In this document: piece after piece, positions 32,571 through 44,090 of the stretch
Layout: the number at the start of each line of letters is the position of its first letter
Position numbering within the stretch: the stretch's first letter is position 1
Origin: Fallopia convolvulus
Taxonomy: Eukaryota > Streptophyta > Magnoliopsida > Caryophyllales > Polygonaceae
DNA length: 64,000 nt
NCBI GenBank assembly: GCA_964016875.1
Contig: OZ024728.1
Location: 25,212,328-25,276,327, forward strand
Direction of reading: 5' to 3'
Notes under the pieces: model-generated
Told to the model about the DNA's origin: nothing
The model's input: the letters and a program-made list of their open reading frames with translations, nothing else
Database searches by the model: none
Made by a program: the position numbers and the translations under genes

Positions 32571-32573
32571 GCC

Positions 32574-35500
32574 TTAGAGAATCTTAACAAAACGCTTAAA
32601 CTTGCCTTCAGTGGAGTCCTTAGACTTCTTAGTAGGAAAGGGAAGAGATTTCACCGATCTCGAAGCCAAAGCGGGCTCGAGAGGTGATGCTATCGGGTCG
32701 ACCTTAGGGTTAGTTGGTGCATTCAGAGGGTCGGTACCGACCCTGGTGGGGTCGGTAACGAGCTTGGGATCAAGAGAGGATCTAGGAGCAGAGAGCTTAC
32801 CTGGATTGGGGTCGTTAACGACCTTGGAAGCATCGTGACCGAATTGTTCAAGCTCGGTAATGACTCTCGCTGGCTCGTTGTCGAACTGGGCCGTGGCGTC
32901 CTCTTCCGAGTCGGGGCTCTTCTCTTTAGCCTTGGCACGCTCCGGTAATGTCTTTCCGCTCCTAAGGTGCACCGCCGCTATTTGTCCTCTATGGTTCTCC
33001 TCGGGACGGTCCGAGAGTTGCCCTGGAGGTCTCGAAATCTGTGCGGAGAGGTTCCCTAGCTGTGAGTCGACATTCTTCTTCCATACATCAAACTCTCCCC
33101 ATCTTTTCATCTGATTGTTAAGGTTGGTTTGGACTCCAGTGATTTCATTCTTTACGCCATTGATCCCTTCATAGAGTCCTTGTACCCAAGATGGTGGCTC
33201 TTGATGGCCTGGAAGGTCGATATGGTGCGGGCCGTCTATCCGGTGGGGGTGCTGCATAGCTTGGGTTCGGATTTTGATTACCCCACGTCGGATAATTGTT
33301 TGGTCGGTCAAAGTTATTAGGCTGGTTCCTGTATTGACCTCTCATGTAATTCATCTCAGCATAAGTCTCAGTGGCTCTAACCTGCTCGATCTTAGTGCAA
33401 GCAGAAGTACTATGGGGAAAAGAACCACACTCTTGACAAGATTGAGAGGTTTTCAGAAAACTTACCTGTTTCTTAAGGCGGTTGATCTCATCTTGTAGAA
33501 ATTGATGTTTGACATCGGGATCAACATCGTCCTTGTTAGGTATGTAGAGACGCTTCTGTGGCTGGGATGGTTGCTGGGTTCCATACATGGCATCGTAGTT
33601 AGACAGCTTGTCCAGCAGTTCTCATGCAACAGTGGGATCCATCTCTATAAAACCGCACACAGTGTGTGTGTTGATGCGGTTCTTTGTTTCTACATTTATT
33701 CCTTGGAAAAAGATTTCTTTGAGCACTGATACACTCTATTTAGTATAGGTTAAATCTTGTATTTTAGGCATGATTTGAGTGTGTTTAGGTTAGTTTTGAG
33801 CATAATTGTCATATGAAGACCGAAGACACGATTTGAAGAATTGCAAGAGTTTTGAAGACCAGTGTTGATTTGGAGTTGTTTCGACACCACTTTCTTGTAA
33901 CGCTTATTCCGGGAGCTAAGGTGATCGGATGAAGCTGAATTTGGTATCATTGGAAAGCTAACTCGAAGAGCTACAATTCATGTTTTTATGGAGAGTTCAA
34001 ATTCCCACTCTACGGTGGTCAAAACATCTTCCGAAAACACCGCTGGAATTCTGTCACGATCAGGTCCGCGATCGCGGAAAGTGTTCACCACGCCCGCGGA
34101 AGTCCACGTCAGCAAAAATCCGAGAGCCGACTTTCCTTTCGTTTATTCTATCTTATATCTATTATTCTATCTTTTAGGTTTCGGTTGTTATTTCGACTAT
34201 TTAAGCTTAGTTTCGTTTTCAGTTTAGGGACAACACATAATTCTAGCATACTTTTACTTTTAGGTTTTTATTTCAGTATTATGGAGAAATAATTTCCCTT
34301 TGGAGTTTGTTTGATCAAGGAAACCTTTTTATGTAATTCGTGAGATTCTGGTAACTTTTCTATCCCTTGGTTAATATCAAAACTCTTGGTTTTATTTATA
34401 TGATCTATGTTTGATTTAATAAGCCTGATCAACTTGTTTGATTGACTTAGATCTACTGTTTGGATTAGGTTTGATTGTTGTCTGTGCAATCTTATTTATC
34501 CTTGAAACAACTCTTTTCTAGGACCGTGGACTAGAATTGAGAAAGAGTATTTGATTGTTATTTTATGCATGAGACTCGTAGCTTGATTGCATGATTTAAT
34601 ATCCTTCTATCCTTAATACCTTGCATGATTTGAATTAAGCGTTCTTGTTCATATCATAATTCTGCTTGGACCGTGGACAAGCGGATATCTTTTTATAAGG
34701 ATTGGAATTAACTAGGGAATAAATAGAAAAGTGGATGAATCAATGATCGGATGAGTAAAAAGGTGGAATTGATTGAATGAACTCTACTTTCCTTCAATTG
34801 ATTTAAACCCAACAATATTTGCTTATTTGTTTGTTTGCCTGAATTTCCAAAAAACCCCTGTCTTTGCTTTTGCTGATTGATCAGAAATCCGATTCTCTTG
34901 GGTTCGACCCCTTGCTTACTTACTATACTAGTTAGTAGTTTAGGGTTATTTATCTTTGATCTTGGCAACAACGATTTTAGCCGAGTCAAGCACATATAAG
35001 GGTTGCCCATGAGTAGGGCACTTTCGGAGCATCTCCTTGAACCTTTCCCATGTCACTACAAAGGTCTTGTTAGGCAGCTGGTGATAGGAGGTGATGCGTT
35101 TTCTCAACTCCGTTGTCTTGACAAGAGGGAAAAACTTTGTAAGAAATTGATCATACAAAGCCTTCCAAGTCCTGATAGACTTAGGAGGTAAGCTCTCCAA
35201 CCAGCTCAAGGCCTTTCCAGCAAGAGACCACCTGAAAGTTTTTAACAGAACATATTCAAGTGAGACACCTTCAGGAGCAATAGTGTCACATAAATCAAGA
35301 AAATTCTTAATATGTTCCATAGGGCACTCAGTAGGTCTCCCTTCCAACTGAGCCCGTTTTATTAAGGATATGAATTGAGATTTAATCTCATATGTCTTCT
35401 CTATCTCTTGAAGCACGATTACAGACTCCGACACCCTCAGTTCTGGATGCATATATTGCTTGGCATTCCTCAGATAGGCATTCAGTTCTTCTTGTAAACG

Positions 35501-35716
35501 AGCACTGTTAGCTCGCTCACGTTCAGCGGTGGCAGCAATGACATCTCTATCAGCTTGTAACTCTTCCATCCGCTTTTGGAGGACTTCCATCTGTCGAGCC
35601 ATCTCTTCAAGTGTAGCCATGGCTCGATTTTCTCTTTGTCTACGGTGCAAGGTGCGTTCAGGTTCAGAATAATAACCGGTGGTGTCAAATTCGAGCCTGC
35701 GACGTCTTGCTGGCAT
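32574..35716 (-). pseudogene. Athila-like gag, split by a solo LTR
   Basis: The gene starts at 35716 (MPARRRRLEFDTTGYYSEPE), with a coiled-coil-like stretch near residues 30-85. The retrotransposon Gag core follows (FLDLCDTIAPEGVSLEYVLL, then SWLESLPPKSIRTWKALYDQ and KRITSYHQLPNKTFVVTWER). At 34988 it is broken by a solo LTR and resumes at 33726. A stop lies near 33625, a CCHC zinc knuckle CQECGSFPHSTSAC near 33437-33397, a frameshift near 33210, and a nonsense codon at 32574. It has the same order as the relative at 47008. The gene no longer encodes one product. Confidence 0.78.
33727..34988 (+). mobile_element. Solo LTR inserted in gag, with 5-bp target duplication
   Basis: The 1262-base insert starts TGATACACTC and ends GCCGAGTCA. 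AGCAC flanks it on both sides (33722-33726, 34989-34993), an exact 5-bp duplication. It interrupts a Gag frame whose uninterrupted form is seen in the relative at 47730. It contains TATTTAAGC near 34199 and a GC-rich palindromic cluster CCGCGATCGCGG at 34068-34079. Similar start text to the LTRs at 45506 and 26861 suggests a third subfamily. It arose by recombination between the two LTRs of an inserted element. Confidence 0.85.
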
Positions 35717-35808
35717 ACGCTAAGAAAATAAACAAAGAAAAAAAATTAAAAACAAAAACAGGGTCGGGCTATTCCCAGACCCACAGATAAACAAACAAAC
35801 ACTGTTGC

Positions 35809-35831
35809 TTACCCAACAATGGCGCCAATTT
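35809..35831 (-). promoter_or_regulatory. Primer binding site region of the Athila-like element
   Basis: Directly after the 5' LTR on the minus strand comes AATTGGCGCCATTGTTGGG. It belongs to the TGGCGCC-NTTG-type primer site shared by Athila and Tat elements, usually assigned to aspartate tRNA. The relative at 46886 has AATTGGCGTCGTTGCTGGGG at the same place. Confidence 0.75.
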
Positions 35832-37083
35832 GTTGAGAGGGTTTCTTGACAACAAATAAATTTATATCAAGACCCCGCTGTGTATAGCAGAGTAAGGTTC
35901 GTCCATGGGAAGCAAGGTTGTTCGTCTACCAACTAAAAAGAGAAGAAACAAAGTAAAACAAGCAAAAACAGCTACGACCAACCTTATTAACGACCTTCTA
36001 AGGGTAGTTAACGAGCCTGGAAATCTATCGAAAACAGAACAACTAACGACCTAAACGTAGGTTCAGTACCGATCTAAGGAGCCTCAGTAACGAAAGAAAA
36101 CGAAAGCTAAAGTAAACAAATTCAATAGATAAAAAGCTCTAGGACAAGGGTGACCACAACATAGCTATGCATAAGAACTCATGTGAAGATAAAGATCATG
36201 CCTTTGAAGATAAATCTATCAACTTTCGTTGACTAACAAGTAAATCAATCAACTTTCATAAATCAATTCACTTTATTACTTGTTTTGAATCCAAAGCTCG
36301 AAACTTTCGTTAACGAACAATATCATCATTCAAGTTCATAACTTTCTCTCTCGATCAAGCAACAAACTCGAATTACTTCGACTATCGTCTAAGAATAAAC
36401 ACAACAAGCAATTCAAAGGATATAAGGCAATCAAAAACTCAACACAATCATTAAAACATGCACAACTATGTCGGGTTTCAACCCCGACCCTAGATAAGAA
36501 GACTACTCGCTATTCATTAAAATAAAGCAAACAACTTTAATCAAAAAGAACATTGAAAGCAAAACTAAACTTACTTGAAATTGAAATCGTCTTACAATCT
36601 CGTGGAATCCGAACAGAAACCGAAGAGCAAACAAACTAACGAGAGCTCGATCACCGAACTACTCCTCTCTCACGATCGAACCAGTCCGACTCTCTCCCTC
36701 TCACGACTTCTCCTAAAACTAGAACGAATCCCCCTTGTCTAGGGTTAGAACAAGGGTATTTATACTAAAAGCTATCTATAATAGACCTAAAAGATATAAA
36801 CTTACCCTACTTAAAAGATAACAAGATAAAAGATATAATTTCCGAAAGTCGGCTGCGCCCCTACCGACACGGGTCCCTCGTTAACGACCCGCACAGGGTC
36901 GGTAGACTTTGCAGAATCCCTTACAAAAATTATCTTTTACAGCCTCGTTAACGACCTTCACAAGGTCATTACTGAGCCTCTGTTTTGGCTTCTCTCGAAC
37001 TTTTCCTTGGCTTTAGCTTTGCATTCCAACTTGATTTTCATTGAAATCTTCTTCCATGTATTCCACCTTCCACCTTCCACCAC
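35832..37083 (-). repeat. 5' LTR of the Athila-like element, outer end truncated
   Basis: It matches 25401-26664 nearly base for base. It lacks the outermost 200 bases of the other LTR (26665-26861). Past 37083 the sequence turns into a short unmatched piece and then the interrupted CACTA array. The loss of the U3 end may have removed promoter elements. Confidence 0.8.
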
Positions 37084-37115
37084 AGGGTCGTTACCGAATG
37101 TATTCCACATTCGGA

Positions 37116-37325
37116 ACCCATATCTGCGACCATATGGTCACTTCATTCAGCGACAATATGGTCTCCATAAGGCCAGCGACCACATGGTCGCAACATATAG
37201 CGACCAGTTGGTCGCTGACATGAATCAGATGTTTTGGCACGCGACATCAATTTTGGCGGGTAATTTCCCGCGTTTTTTGCGACCACTTGGTCGCTAAAAA
37301 CAGTAATTGGTAAAATTGCCTCCAT
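37116..37325 (+). repeat. CACTA 5' palindrome array, second part
   Basis: Copies of GCGACCATATGGTC and variants occur at 37127, 37159, 37179, 37199 and 37281, matching 57730-57945 of the second CACTA copy. It is the continuation of 25107-25297 across the nested retroelement. Confidence 0.75.
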
Positions 37326-37763
37326 TTCAGAATATATACCTAAGTTGTAAAAACTTCACTCTCATTCCGATTCAACACAACCTCATACATACATAGCTCT
37401 CTTACAAAATATTCACAAAAGAAAGAAACAATCAACCACAACTCTAGGAAGAAATTCTGTCAATTTTTACCAACAACCTCACTAAAGGTATGTATTTAAA
37501 TCTTATTCCTAATATTTAATTCCATCATTATATTGTTTTAGACCAATAATGTCGGTAGAAAGTTTCCGTTTATATAATTATAAGAGATTGTGTTACAGAA
37601 TTTAACCACATATAGCATATAGCAATTGGTTATGTTATAAATGTGTGTTCTGATATACTGAATGTGGCGACCATATGGTCGCTAATTAGCGACCATATGG
37701 TCGCCACATTCAGGATAATATGCACTTGAATTAATTTAATTATACTCTTATATTTAAATGCTA
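37326..37763 (+). promoter_or_regulatory. tnpD promoter, non-coding exon and 5' leader intron with palindromes
   Basis: After TATATA near 37332 comes a transcribed-looking leader (CTCTCATTCCGATTCAACAC) ending at the splice donor AAAG-GTATGT at 37487. The intron runs to an AG at 37762-37763, 10 bases before the tnpD ATG. The intron carries two back-to-back GCGACCATATGGTCGC palindromes at 37667-37706. The second copy has the same plan (57960-58471) with five such sites. Palindromes placed in the leader intron could let the element's own protein control transcription or splicing. Confidence 0.6.
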
Positions 37764-37773
37764 GAAGGAAAAA

Positions 37774-40700
37774 ATGCGTGAGTGGATGTATGTGCGTAAT
37801 ATAGATTGTTTTTTTTAACAACGAGTTTTTAGCTGGCGTGGAGCAATTTCTCGAATTCTGCAAATCTATGCCGTCCTATAACCCATCCGAATTAAGGTGT
37901 CCGTGTCGAAGGTGCAAGAATAAGAAACTGAAATCTGTAGATGATGTGCATTATCACCTTGTTAAGGAAGGTTTTGTTTCTAACTATTATCATTGGGTTT
38001 TGCACGGTGGGACAGATGAAAGGTTCGTTGCATTGTTGGCCGATTCTAGATAGCATGAAGGTTGTAGCAATACTGATCTAGCACCACCAGTAAATGGTGG
38101 GAATGATAATTGAATGGAATAGATGGTGTATGATTTAATGCCCGAAGTGATTACATTGCTGAGGATCCCATGCAAAATGAGGATATAAGACATGAGCAAG
38201 GGGAGCAATATTATAATAAAGCGCTCAATCCCGATGCACAACGTATGTACGACATGTTGTCGGCCGCAAATAGGCCTTTGTGGCCTAGATGTGATATGAC
38301 CCAGTTGGAGGCTGCGACTGAGCTATTGAGCCTAAAATCTAAGCTAAGGATGACGGAGAGCGAATATGAGATGATCTCGGATTTTTGCGGACGCGTTTCT
38401 CACTCGGAGACGACATTACCAGCCACGTTTTACGACACGAAAAAACTGGTTGAGGGTCTCGGTCTTCGTACGAGGCCATTGATTGTTGTCCAAAATCTTG
38501 CATGATATATTGGGGTGCAGATGCAGAATAAGATACATGCAAGATATGTGACTATCCTAGATGGAAGCAAGGCAAGACAAAGCTCATTCCCTATTCTCGT
38601 ATGTTTTACTTGCCAATAACTCCACGGTTGTAGAGGTTTTACGCATTTGTGGTGACTGCCGAACACATGAGATGGCATGCAGAGCACATACAAGATGGGG
38701 TGATGAGACATCCATCAGATGTAGAGGCATGGAGGCAATTCAATGTTGTGTGGCCAGATTTTGCATCAGAAACAGGAAATGTAAGACTAGGCTTGTGCAC
38801 AGACGGTTTCAATCCGTTCGGGGCGTCCGGGCGCAAGTATTCATGTTGGCTTGTGATTCTGACACTCTACAACCTCCCGCCGTCGATGTGTATGCGAGAA
38901 GAGGTTATGTTTTTGACGGTTATTGTACTTGGACCAAAGAGTCCGAAACAAAAGTTGGATGTCTACTTGCAGTCGTTGATAGCCGAGCTGAAGGATTTGT
39001 GGCTTAATGGGGTGTACACATACGATTCTTGGAGGAAGCAGAATTTTGTGTTGTGTGCAGCTGTAATATGGACTATTAGTGACTTCCTGGCATATTCGAT
39101 GTTGTCAGGTATATTGTTAATTTTACATGTGCTAATGAATTTAAAACTATTATATATAATAATAATGCATATATATGATTTGTGAAATTTAATGTGTGAT
39201 ACAAAATATATGTTTGTGTAGGTTGGAGCACTTCTGGGAAATACGCGTGTCCTTATTGCATGGAGGACACCGATGCATTTTATCTAACACATGGACACAA
39301 AATGTGCTGGTTCGATTGTCACAGGAGGTTTACAGAACATAATCATCGCTTCCGAAATAATAAGACTGATTTCAAGAAAGGTCAACGGGAACGTCGTGGT
39401 CCCCCGGTACTTCGTGACGGATATGAGATATTATACCTGATAAACAATATGGGGTTGATGAAGACAACTGTGGGAGCTGAGGAGCACAATGTCGCGGTTA
39501 GTAGAGGTTCGGGTTGGAAGAAGAAAAGCATTTTCTAGGACCTACCTTACTGGCCTGGTCTGTTGGTAAGACATAATTTAGATGTCATGCACATTGAAAA
39601 AAATGTCTTCGGTAATGTTTTCTTCACCATTCTGGATGTTCCGGGGAAGTCGAAAGACAAGTGGTCGGCCAGAAAGGATATAAAGGAATTGTGCAAGCGT
39701 CCGGAGTTAGAACCTGATGAGGAGGACAATAGGTACCCAAAGGCTTGCTATGCACTAGATCGTCATGAAAACAAGTGCTTCTAGATTGGTTAAGATCCGT
39801 AAAATTCCCAGATGGCTACGTGTTCAACTTGAGTCGCTGCATTGACTTGCACAAGCTTAGACTCTTTGGGATGAAGAGCCATGATTGTCATGTGCTCATG
39901 TAAAGGTTGATACTTGTTTCTTTTCGTCCATTTCTTGATGACAAAGTCTGGGAGCCCATTGCTCAGCTAAGTGCGTTCTTCAAGGACCCGACGTGTTACG
40001 AGCTGAAGCCTGAGGTGGTTATGCAATTGCACAAGGAAATACCTATAATTTTGTGCAAGCTGGAGCGCATCTTTCCCCCGTGTTATTTGATTCAATGGAG
40101 CACTTGCCTATTCATCTGCCACGGGAAGCTTCACTTTATGGCCCTTTCATTTATAGATGGATGTATCCAGAAGAAAGGTACATACAATTATATGTAGTTC
40201 TACGATTTTGGATTTATATAATTAACTTGTATAAGAAATAATGGTCTTCAATGTATATCATGTAGGCTCCTAAAAAGGCTGAAGGCCTCAGTTGGCAACA
40301 AAGCCCACGTTGAGGGGTCAATTTTTAGTGCCTATCTCGTTAAGGAGACGTCCACATTCTACTCGTATTATTTTAGCGCACATGTCGCGAGTAATCATAT
40401 GGATATCGCCCGCAACGTGAGTTGCACACTTCCAGTTGGGGTTGATCCGGGCGATTTGTCTATTTTCACAACAACTGGTCGAACCTTGGGTAGCAGATCA
40501 ACTGGTCGTGTCCTCACATATAATGAATTCCATGTGATCCAAACTTACATTCTCATGAACTGCGTCGAAGTGGAACCCTATAATGAGTACGTTTCTATAA
40601 TCTCAACTAGTTAATTAATATTATGTATATGTTGATTTGAATAAAGTAGGGGTTCAATATATATATATAAGTACGTATTTCATTCAATTACTCTGTCGTA

Positions 40701-41618
40701 GGTACTATTTGACAAACTTCGTGCGGCTATCAAATCCAACCATAACCGATGTTGAAGGGCAAAACATTTTGGAAAGACACTTTCGCCTCTGGTTCTACTC
40801 CCATGTAAGGATTTCTTATATTAATTTCAATTTAATTTCAAATTGTATATATGTTTATTCCCAAATTGTATATATATGTTGATTTAAAATTGCAGGCCGA
40901 CAGTCCGGCAGTTACAGATCCTAACATTGCAACACTTGCTCGTGGACCCTCTAAAAAAGTGAGGACATATCCTGGTTATTTTGTGAAAGGTTACCGATTC
41001 CACACGAGGGCACACGCATCAACCAGGGCCACTAATAGTAGTGGAGTTTGTGTTCTAGGACAAAGCTTCGGCACCGACGAGGAGGACTTCTATGGTGTGC
41101 TAGAGGAAATCATTGAGCTGAATTACATATCTCCAACCGTAAAGCGCCCTATTGTCTTTAATTGTTCGTGGTTTGACACTAGAAGTCGTGGAGGAACACG
41201 CATTCACCCTCACCTAAAGCTTGTCGATGTTCATCGACATAAAATGTTGAGAACAAAAGATTGTTATATATTAGCACATCAAGCCACTTAAGTTTATTTC
41301 CTTGATTATCCAAAGATGAGGCGTGCAGATGCTGAATGGAGAGCGGTCTGTAAAGTGAAGTCACGTGTGTGGACCGATGAAGGTACGTGCATAGACCTTC
41401 ATGAGTGTGGTTCCAGGGGCGTTGCCGTTGAAGATGCATTTCAACATGATTCTTCCCTTCCACGAGTTATCGACGACGCACAAGATAATTATCCACTTGG
41501 TCCGCTAAATGACCCAGACGGAGAGGATCATGTCGTTGAGGAACAAGCTGATACATCTAGTGAAACGTCCGAGGGGGAGTTTGAGACTGAGACAGATACA
41601 GATGAGGAAGATATGTAA
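37774..41618 (+). pseudogene. CACTA tnpD-like transposase, left copy, inactivated
   Basis: Five exons can be set by comparison with the second copy: 37774-39108, 39222-40177, 40266-40586, 40702-40804, 40896-41618. Domains in order are the transposase-associated N-terminus (RCPCRRCKNKKLKSVDDVHY), Transposase_21 (CTDGFNPFGASGRKYSCW, later RHNLDVMHIEKNVFGNVFFT), DUF4218 (MKSHDCHVLM, HKEIPIILCKLERIFPP) and DUF4216 (FGTDEEDFYGVLEEIIELNY, CSWFDTRSRGGTR). The gene has a frameshift near 37810 and stops at 38051, 38111, 38120, 39536 and 39901 where the right copy has sense codons, plus an in-frame 27-base duplication near 40470. It would have cut at the CACTA ends, but no full-length protein can be made. 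Confidence 0.85.
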
Positions 41619-42042
41619 TCAGGATACTATTATTGTATTTTCATTGACTTTTCTGATAACGTTATTATCATTTACTATTCTGATTTACTGTTTTCTATCA
41701 CTATGCTCATAATACTATTAGATAATACTATTAGATAATACTATTCGGATTCACTATTTCCTATTACTATGCTGATAACTATTGGATAATACTATTCGGA
41801 TTCACTTTTTCCTATTACTATATATGCTGATAATACCATTCAATTCGGACACTATTACTATTTACTAGCTAGATTGATGACAAGAGGCATGCATGCACAT
41901 CACAAGTCTTCCATCCTCATCTCCATTTCCATCTATAAAAGGAGACTTCATCTCCTCATTTCCAACATGCATTAGTCCATCTCCACTCCAAAATCATCCT
42001 CATCACCTAAAGCTTCGATTCCATCTTCAGTTCATCCGATCA
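41619..42042 (+). other. Spacer between tnpD and the ubiquitin-like gene
   Basis: 41690-41840 holds loose tandem copies of GATAATACTATTCGGATTCA-like units of about 60 bases. 41890-42040 is richer in C and A (CTCCATTTCCATCTATAAAA) and looks like the promoter and leader of the next gene, with TATAAAA at 41934-41940. Confidence 0.5.
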
Positions 42043-42344
42043 ATGGCTCATCAAAGGAGAGCATGTTCCAGGCACACGACCGCCTTTTCTCCAGAACTGA
42101 TCCATTTCTCAACCGTGCATGTGCGTGGGGATAGGGAGATCAACAGAATGGAATGGAGCACCAGATCATACCGCCCATTAAGAGTTGTGATCGTTGGTCG
42201 GAGGTCATCTGGAGAAGGAGCACCCCCGGGACTTTGCCCTTTTTCTTGAACGGCGAAGACATCACTGACCGCATAGAGGCCAGCGAAACTGCTGCGCAGC
42301 TTCGCGTGCTCGAAGGAGATGAGATTGGGGTTGTTGCTTCTTAA
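42043..42344 (+). pseudogene. CACTA small ubiquitin/SUMO-like gene, left copy, frameshifted
   Basis: The gene matches 62759-63070 of the second CACTA copy, starting MAHQRRACSRHTTAF. A one-base loss in a T run near 42241 shifts the frame, so the first frame stops at 42249. The C-terminal part lies in the next frame (FFLNGEDITDRIEASETAAQ then LRVLEGDEIGVV). The pattern 'FLNGEDI...LRVLEGDEI' resembles the second half of SUMO, where a short strand, a turn and an acidic 'EEGDEID' strand close the beta-grasp fold. Function is discussed under the intact copy. Confidence 0.6.
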
Positions 42345-43007
42345 AAAGAAATGATGTTTGTCATCTAATTTGTAATTCAGTAAGTTGTTTGTTGATGTAT
42401 TAGCTTTACAAGAAGCAAGTGTTATTCGTACGTAAGTTGTAATGAAGTTGTTTGTAACTTGGTTGTGTGGAAGTAATGAACTCGTTCGTTTTGTCCCATT
42501 TGAGTCCTCGAACCAAATATTGTTGGTAGAAAGTATTTGTTTACATATAATGTCTCCACTACAGCGACCATATGGTCGCTAAATGGCGACCATATGGTCG
42601 CTAATAATGACAGATCGTGCACTTTTAGTGCACGATCGTGCGTTTTCAACTTAGAGAAAGGTTAGGGTCGTGTATTCTTTTATTGATTTTAGCGACCATA
42701 TAGTTGCTACCTTTAAAATTTTAGCTCGGAATTGGAAATTTTAGCGTGTAGTTCAATTTTATTTCGTTTATAGCGACCATATGGTCGCCAAAACGAAATT
42801 TATGGCGTCATTCTGAAATACTTGGGGGGGAATCTGAAATTTCGGCTCTTAAGCGCAATATTTGGGTTTGCGACCATATGGTTGCTAACCCATATGGTCG
42901 CTAATTAGCGATCATATGGTCGCGAATAGGCTGGCATGGCCCACTTTATAATTCACTTACATATAAAAACCATATGGTCGCTAATTCTAAATAAGAAGGC
43001 GAACGAA
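42345..43007 (+). repeat. Internal CACTA palindrome array, tnpA promoter side
   Basis: Palindromes GCGACCATATGGTCGC and near copies lie at 42564, 42586, 42772, 42871, 42907 and 42967, some joined as AGCGACCATATGGTCGCTAA. Between them is CACGATCGTGCG (42622-42640), which recurs at 53480-53512. The array lies between the ubiquitin-like gene and the tnpA-like gene, not at the element ends. Confidence 0.75.
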
Positions 43008-44090
43008 TCGCCTTCTCCTTCATTATTTCCGCCGTCTGAAACCCTCGCCTTCCTCTCTCTCCCGACACGTTCGAAACCGTCGACGACCATCTCCCCTCCG
43101 CCTCCTCTCCTGCATGTCTCTCTCGGCCCGCCCGTCGCTGGCGCCCTCGTCTCCGCCTCTCCCAACGCCGCAGTTTGCCTCCTCCTCTTCGGCCTCCTCT
43201 GCTCGCATCCGAGCGAGCGCCACCCTCTTCTCCGCCTCCCCTCTCTCGGCCCTCCCGTCGCCGGCGCCCTCATCTCCGCCTCGCTTTCGCCTCGTCTCCA
43301 CCGCCTCTCCCAGTGCCGCCCTCTTCCGCCTCATCTCTACCCGCATCCAAGCGAGCGCCGCCCACCTCGCCGCCTCCTCTCTCTCGGCCGCCCGTCATCG
43401 GCGCCTCCTCTACGCCCTCCCCGCCATTTGCATGTAAGTGTTTTAATTTTGTGTTGTTGATTTTGGTATTGATTTTTGTCGTTGATTGATTGAGAAATTT
43501 GAGAAATTGATTGAGAAAATTGGTTGTTGTTGTTGATTTGGTTGTTGTTCTTGATTTTATTGGTATTGTTATTGTTGTTGATTTTTAGTTGTTAAATTTG
43601 TTAATGAGTTGATTTTAGTTGAATTTTTTTAGTTGAATTTGTTGAAGGAGTTGTTGTTGTTGTTGTTGTTTGAAGGAGTTGGCGTTGTTGTTATTTGAAG
43701 GAGTTGGTGTTGTTGTTGTTGTTTGAAGGAGTTGGTATTATTGTTATTTGAAAATGGAGTTGTTGTTGTTGTTTATGTTGTAGTTGTGTTGTTGAATTTT
43801 GATGACAATTGTTGTTAAGTTGTTCATGATAATAATGTTGTTGTTGATCTTGTTCTTGTTGTTGTTTGAAGGAGATTGTTGTAGTTGTTGTTGTTGTTGA
43901 TTTTTCTGTTGAATTTGAAAATTTTGGGAAAAATTGATTGAGGAATTTGGATTGAAATAGAATAAAATTTGGTTGTTGTTTAGGGTATTGTTGTTGTTGA
44001 TTTGATTGTTGTTGATGGTATTGTTATTGTTGTTGTTGATTTGTTGTTGTTGATGATGTGCTTGTTGTTGTTGTTTTTAATTTTGTTATT
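43008..44090 (+). other. tnpA leader exon with internal repeat, and GTT-rich intron
   Basis: 43008-43435 is C-rich (CTCTCTCGGCCC, CGCCTCCTCTC), with a segment of about 140 bases repeated two to three times, and it ends at a splice donor GCAT-GTAAGT. The second copy has a similar leader at 63664-63915 with the same donor. 43436-44090 is an intron dominated by GTT repeats. The leader has long open Ser/Pro-rich frames in several frames, but the two copies do not preserve a common protein, so I treat it as a non-coding exon. Confidence 0.5.

Larger units (their letters stand above)
25401..37083 (-). mobile_element. Athila-like Ty3/gypsy element without pol, minus strand
   Basis: The element reads right to left: 5' LTR (37083-35832, outer end truncated), primer site, gag (interrupted by a solo LTR), protease, a long leader, an Athila ORF-1-like gene, a conserved non-coding 3' region and the 3' LTR (26861-25401). 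The primer site with TTGGCGCCATTGTTGGG and the 3' TTGCTTGAGGACAAGCAA hairpin before a purine tract are typical of Athila/Tat elements. No reverse transcriptase, RNase H or integrase is visible in any frame. The close relative at 45506-53217 also stops after protease. Copies of GTCGTTAACGA-type motifs occur across the whole length. Confidence 0.83.

Noticed and set aside
43110..43437. Long Ser/Pro-rich ORFs in two frames before the tnpA-like gene
   Set aside because: The frames follow from C-rich tandem repeats, are not preserved as protein in the second CACTA copy, and end at a common splice donor, so a non-coding leader exon is the better reading.
43440..44090. GTT-rich low-complexity tract as a microsatellite locus of its own
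   Set aside because: It is bounded by a splice donor and by the tnpA start, and the right copy begins the same kind of tract after the same donor, so it is an intron.
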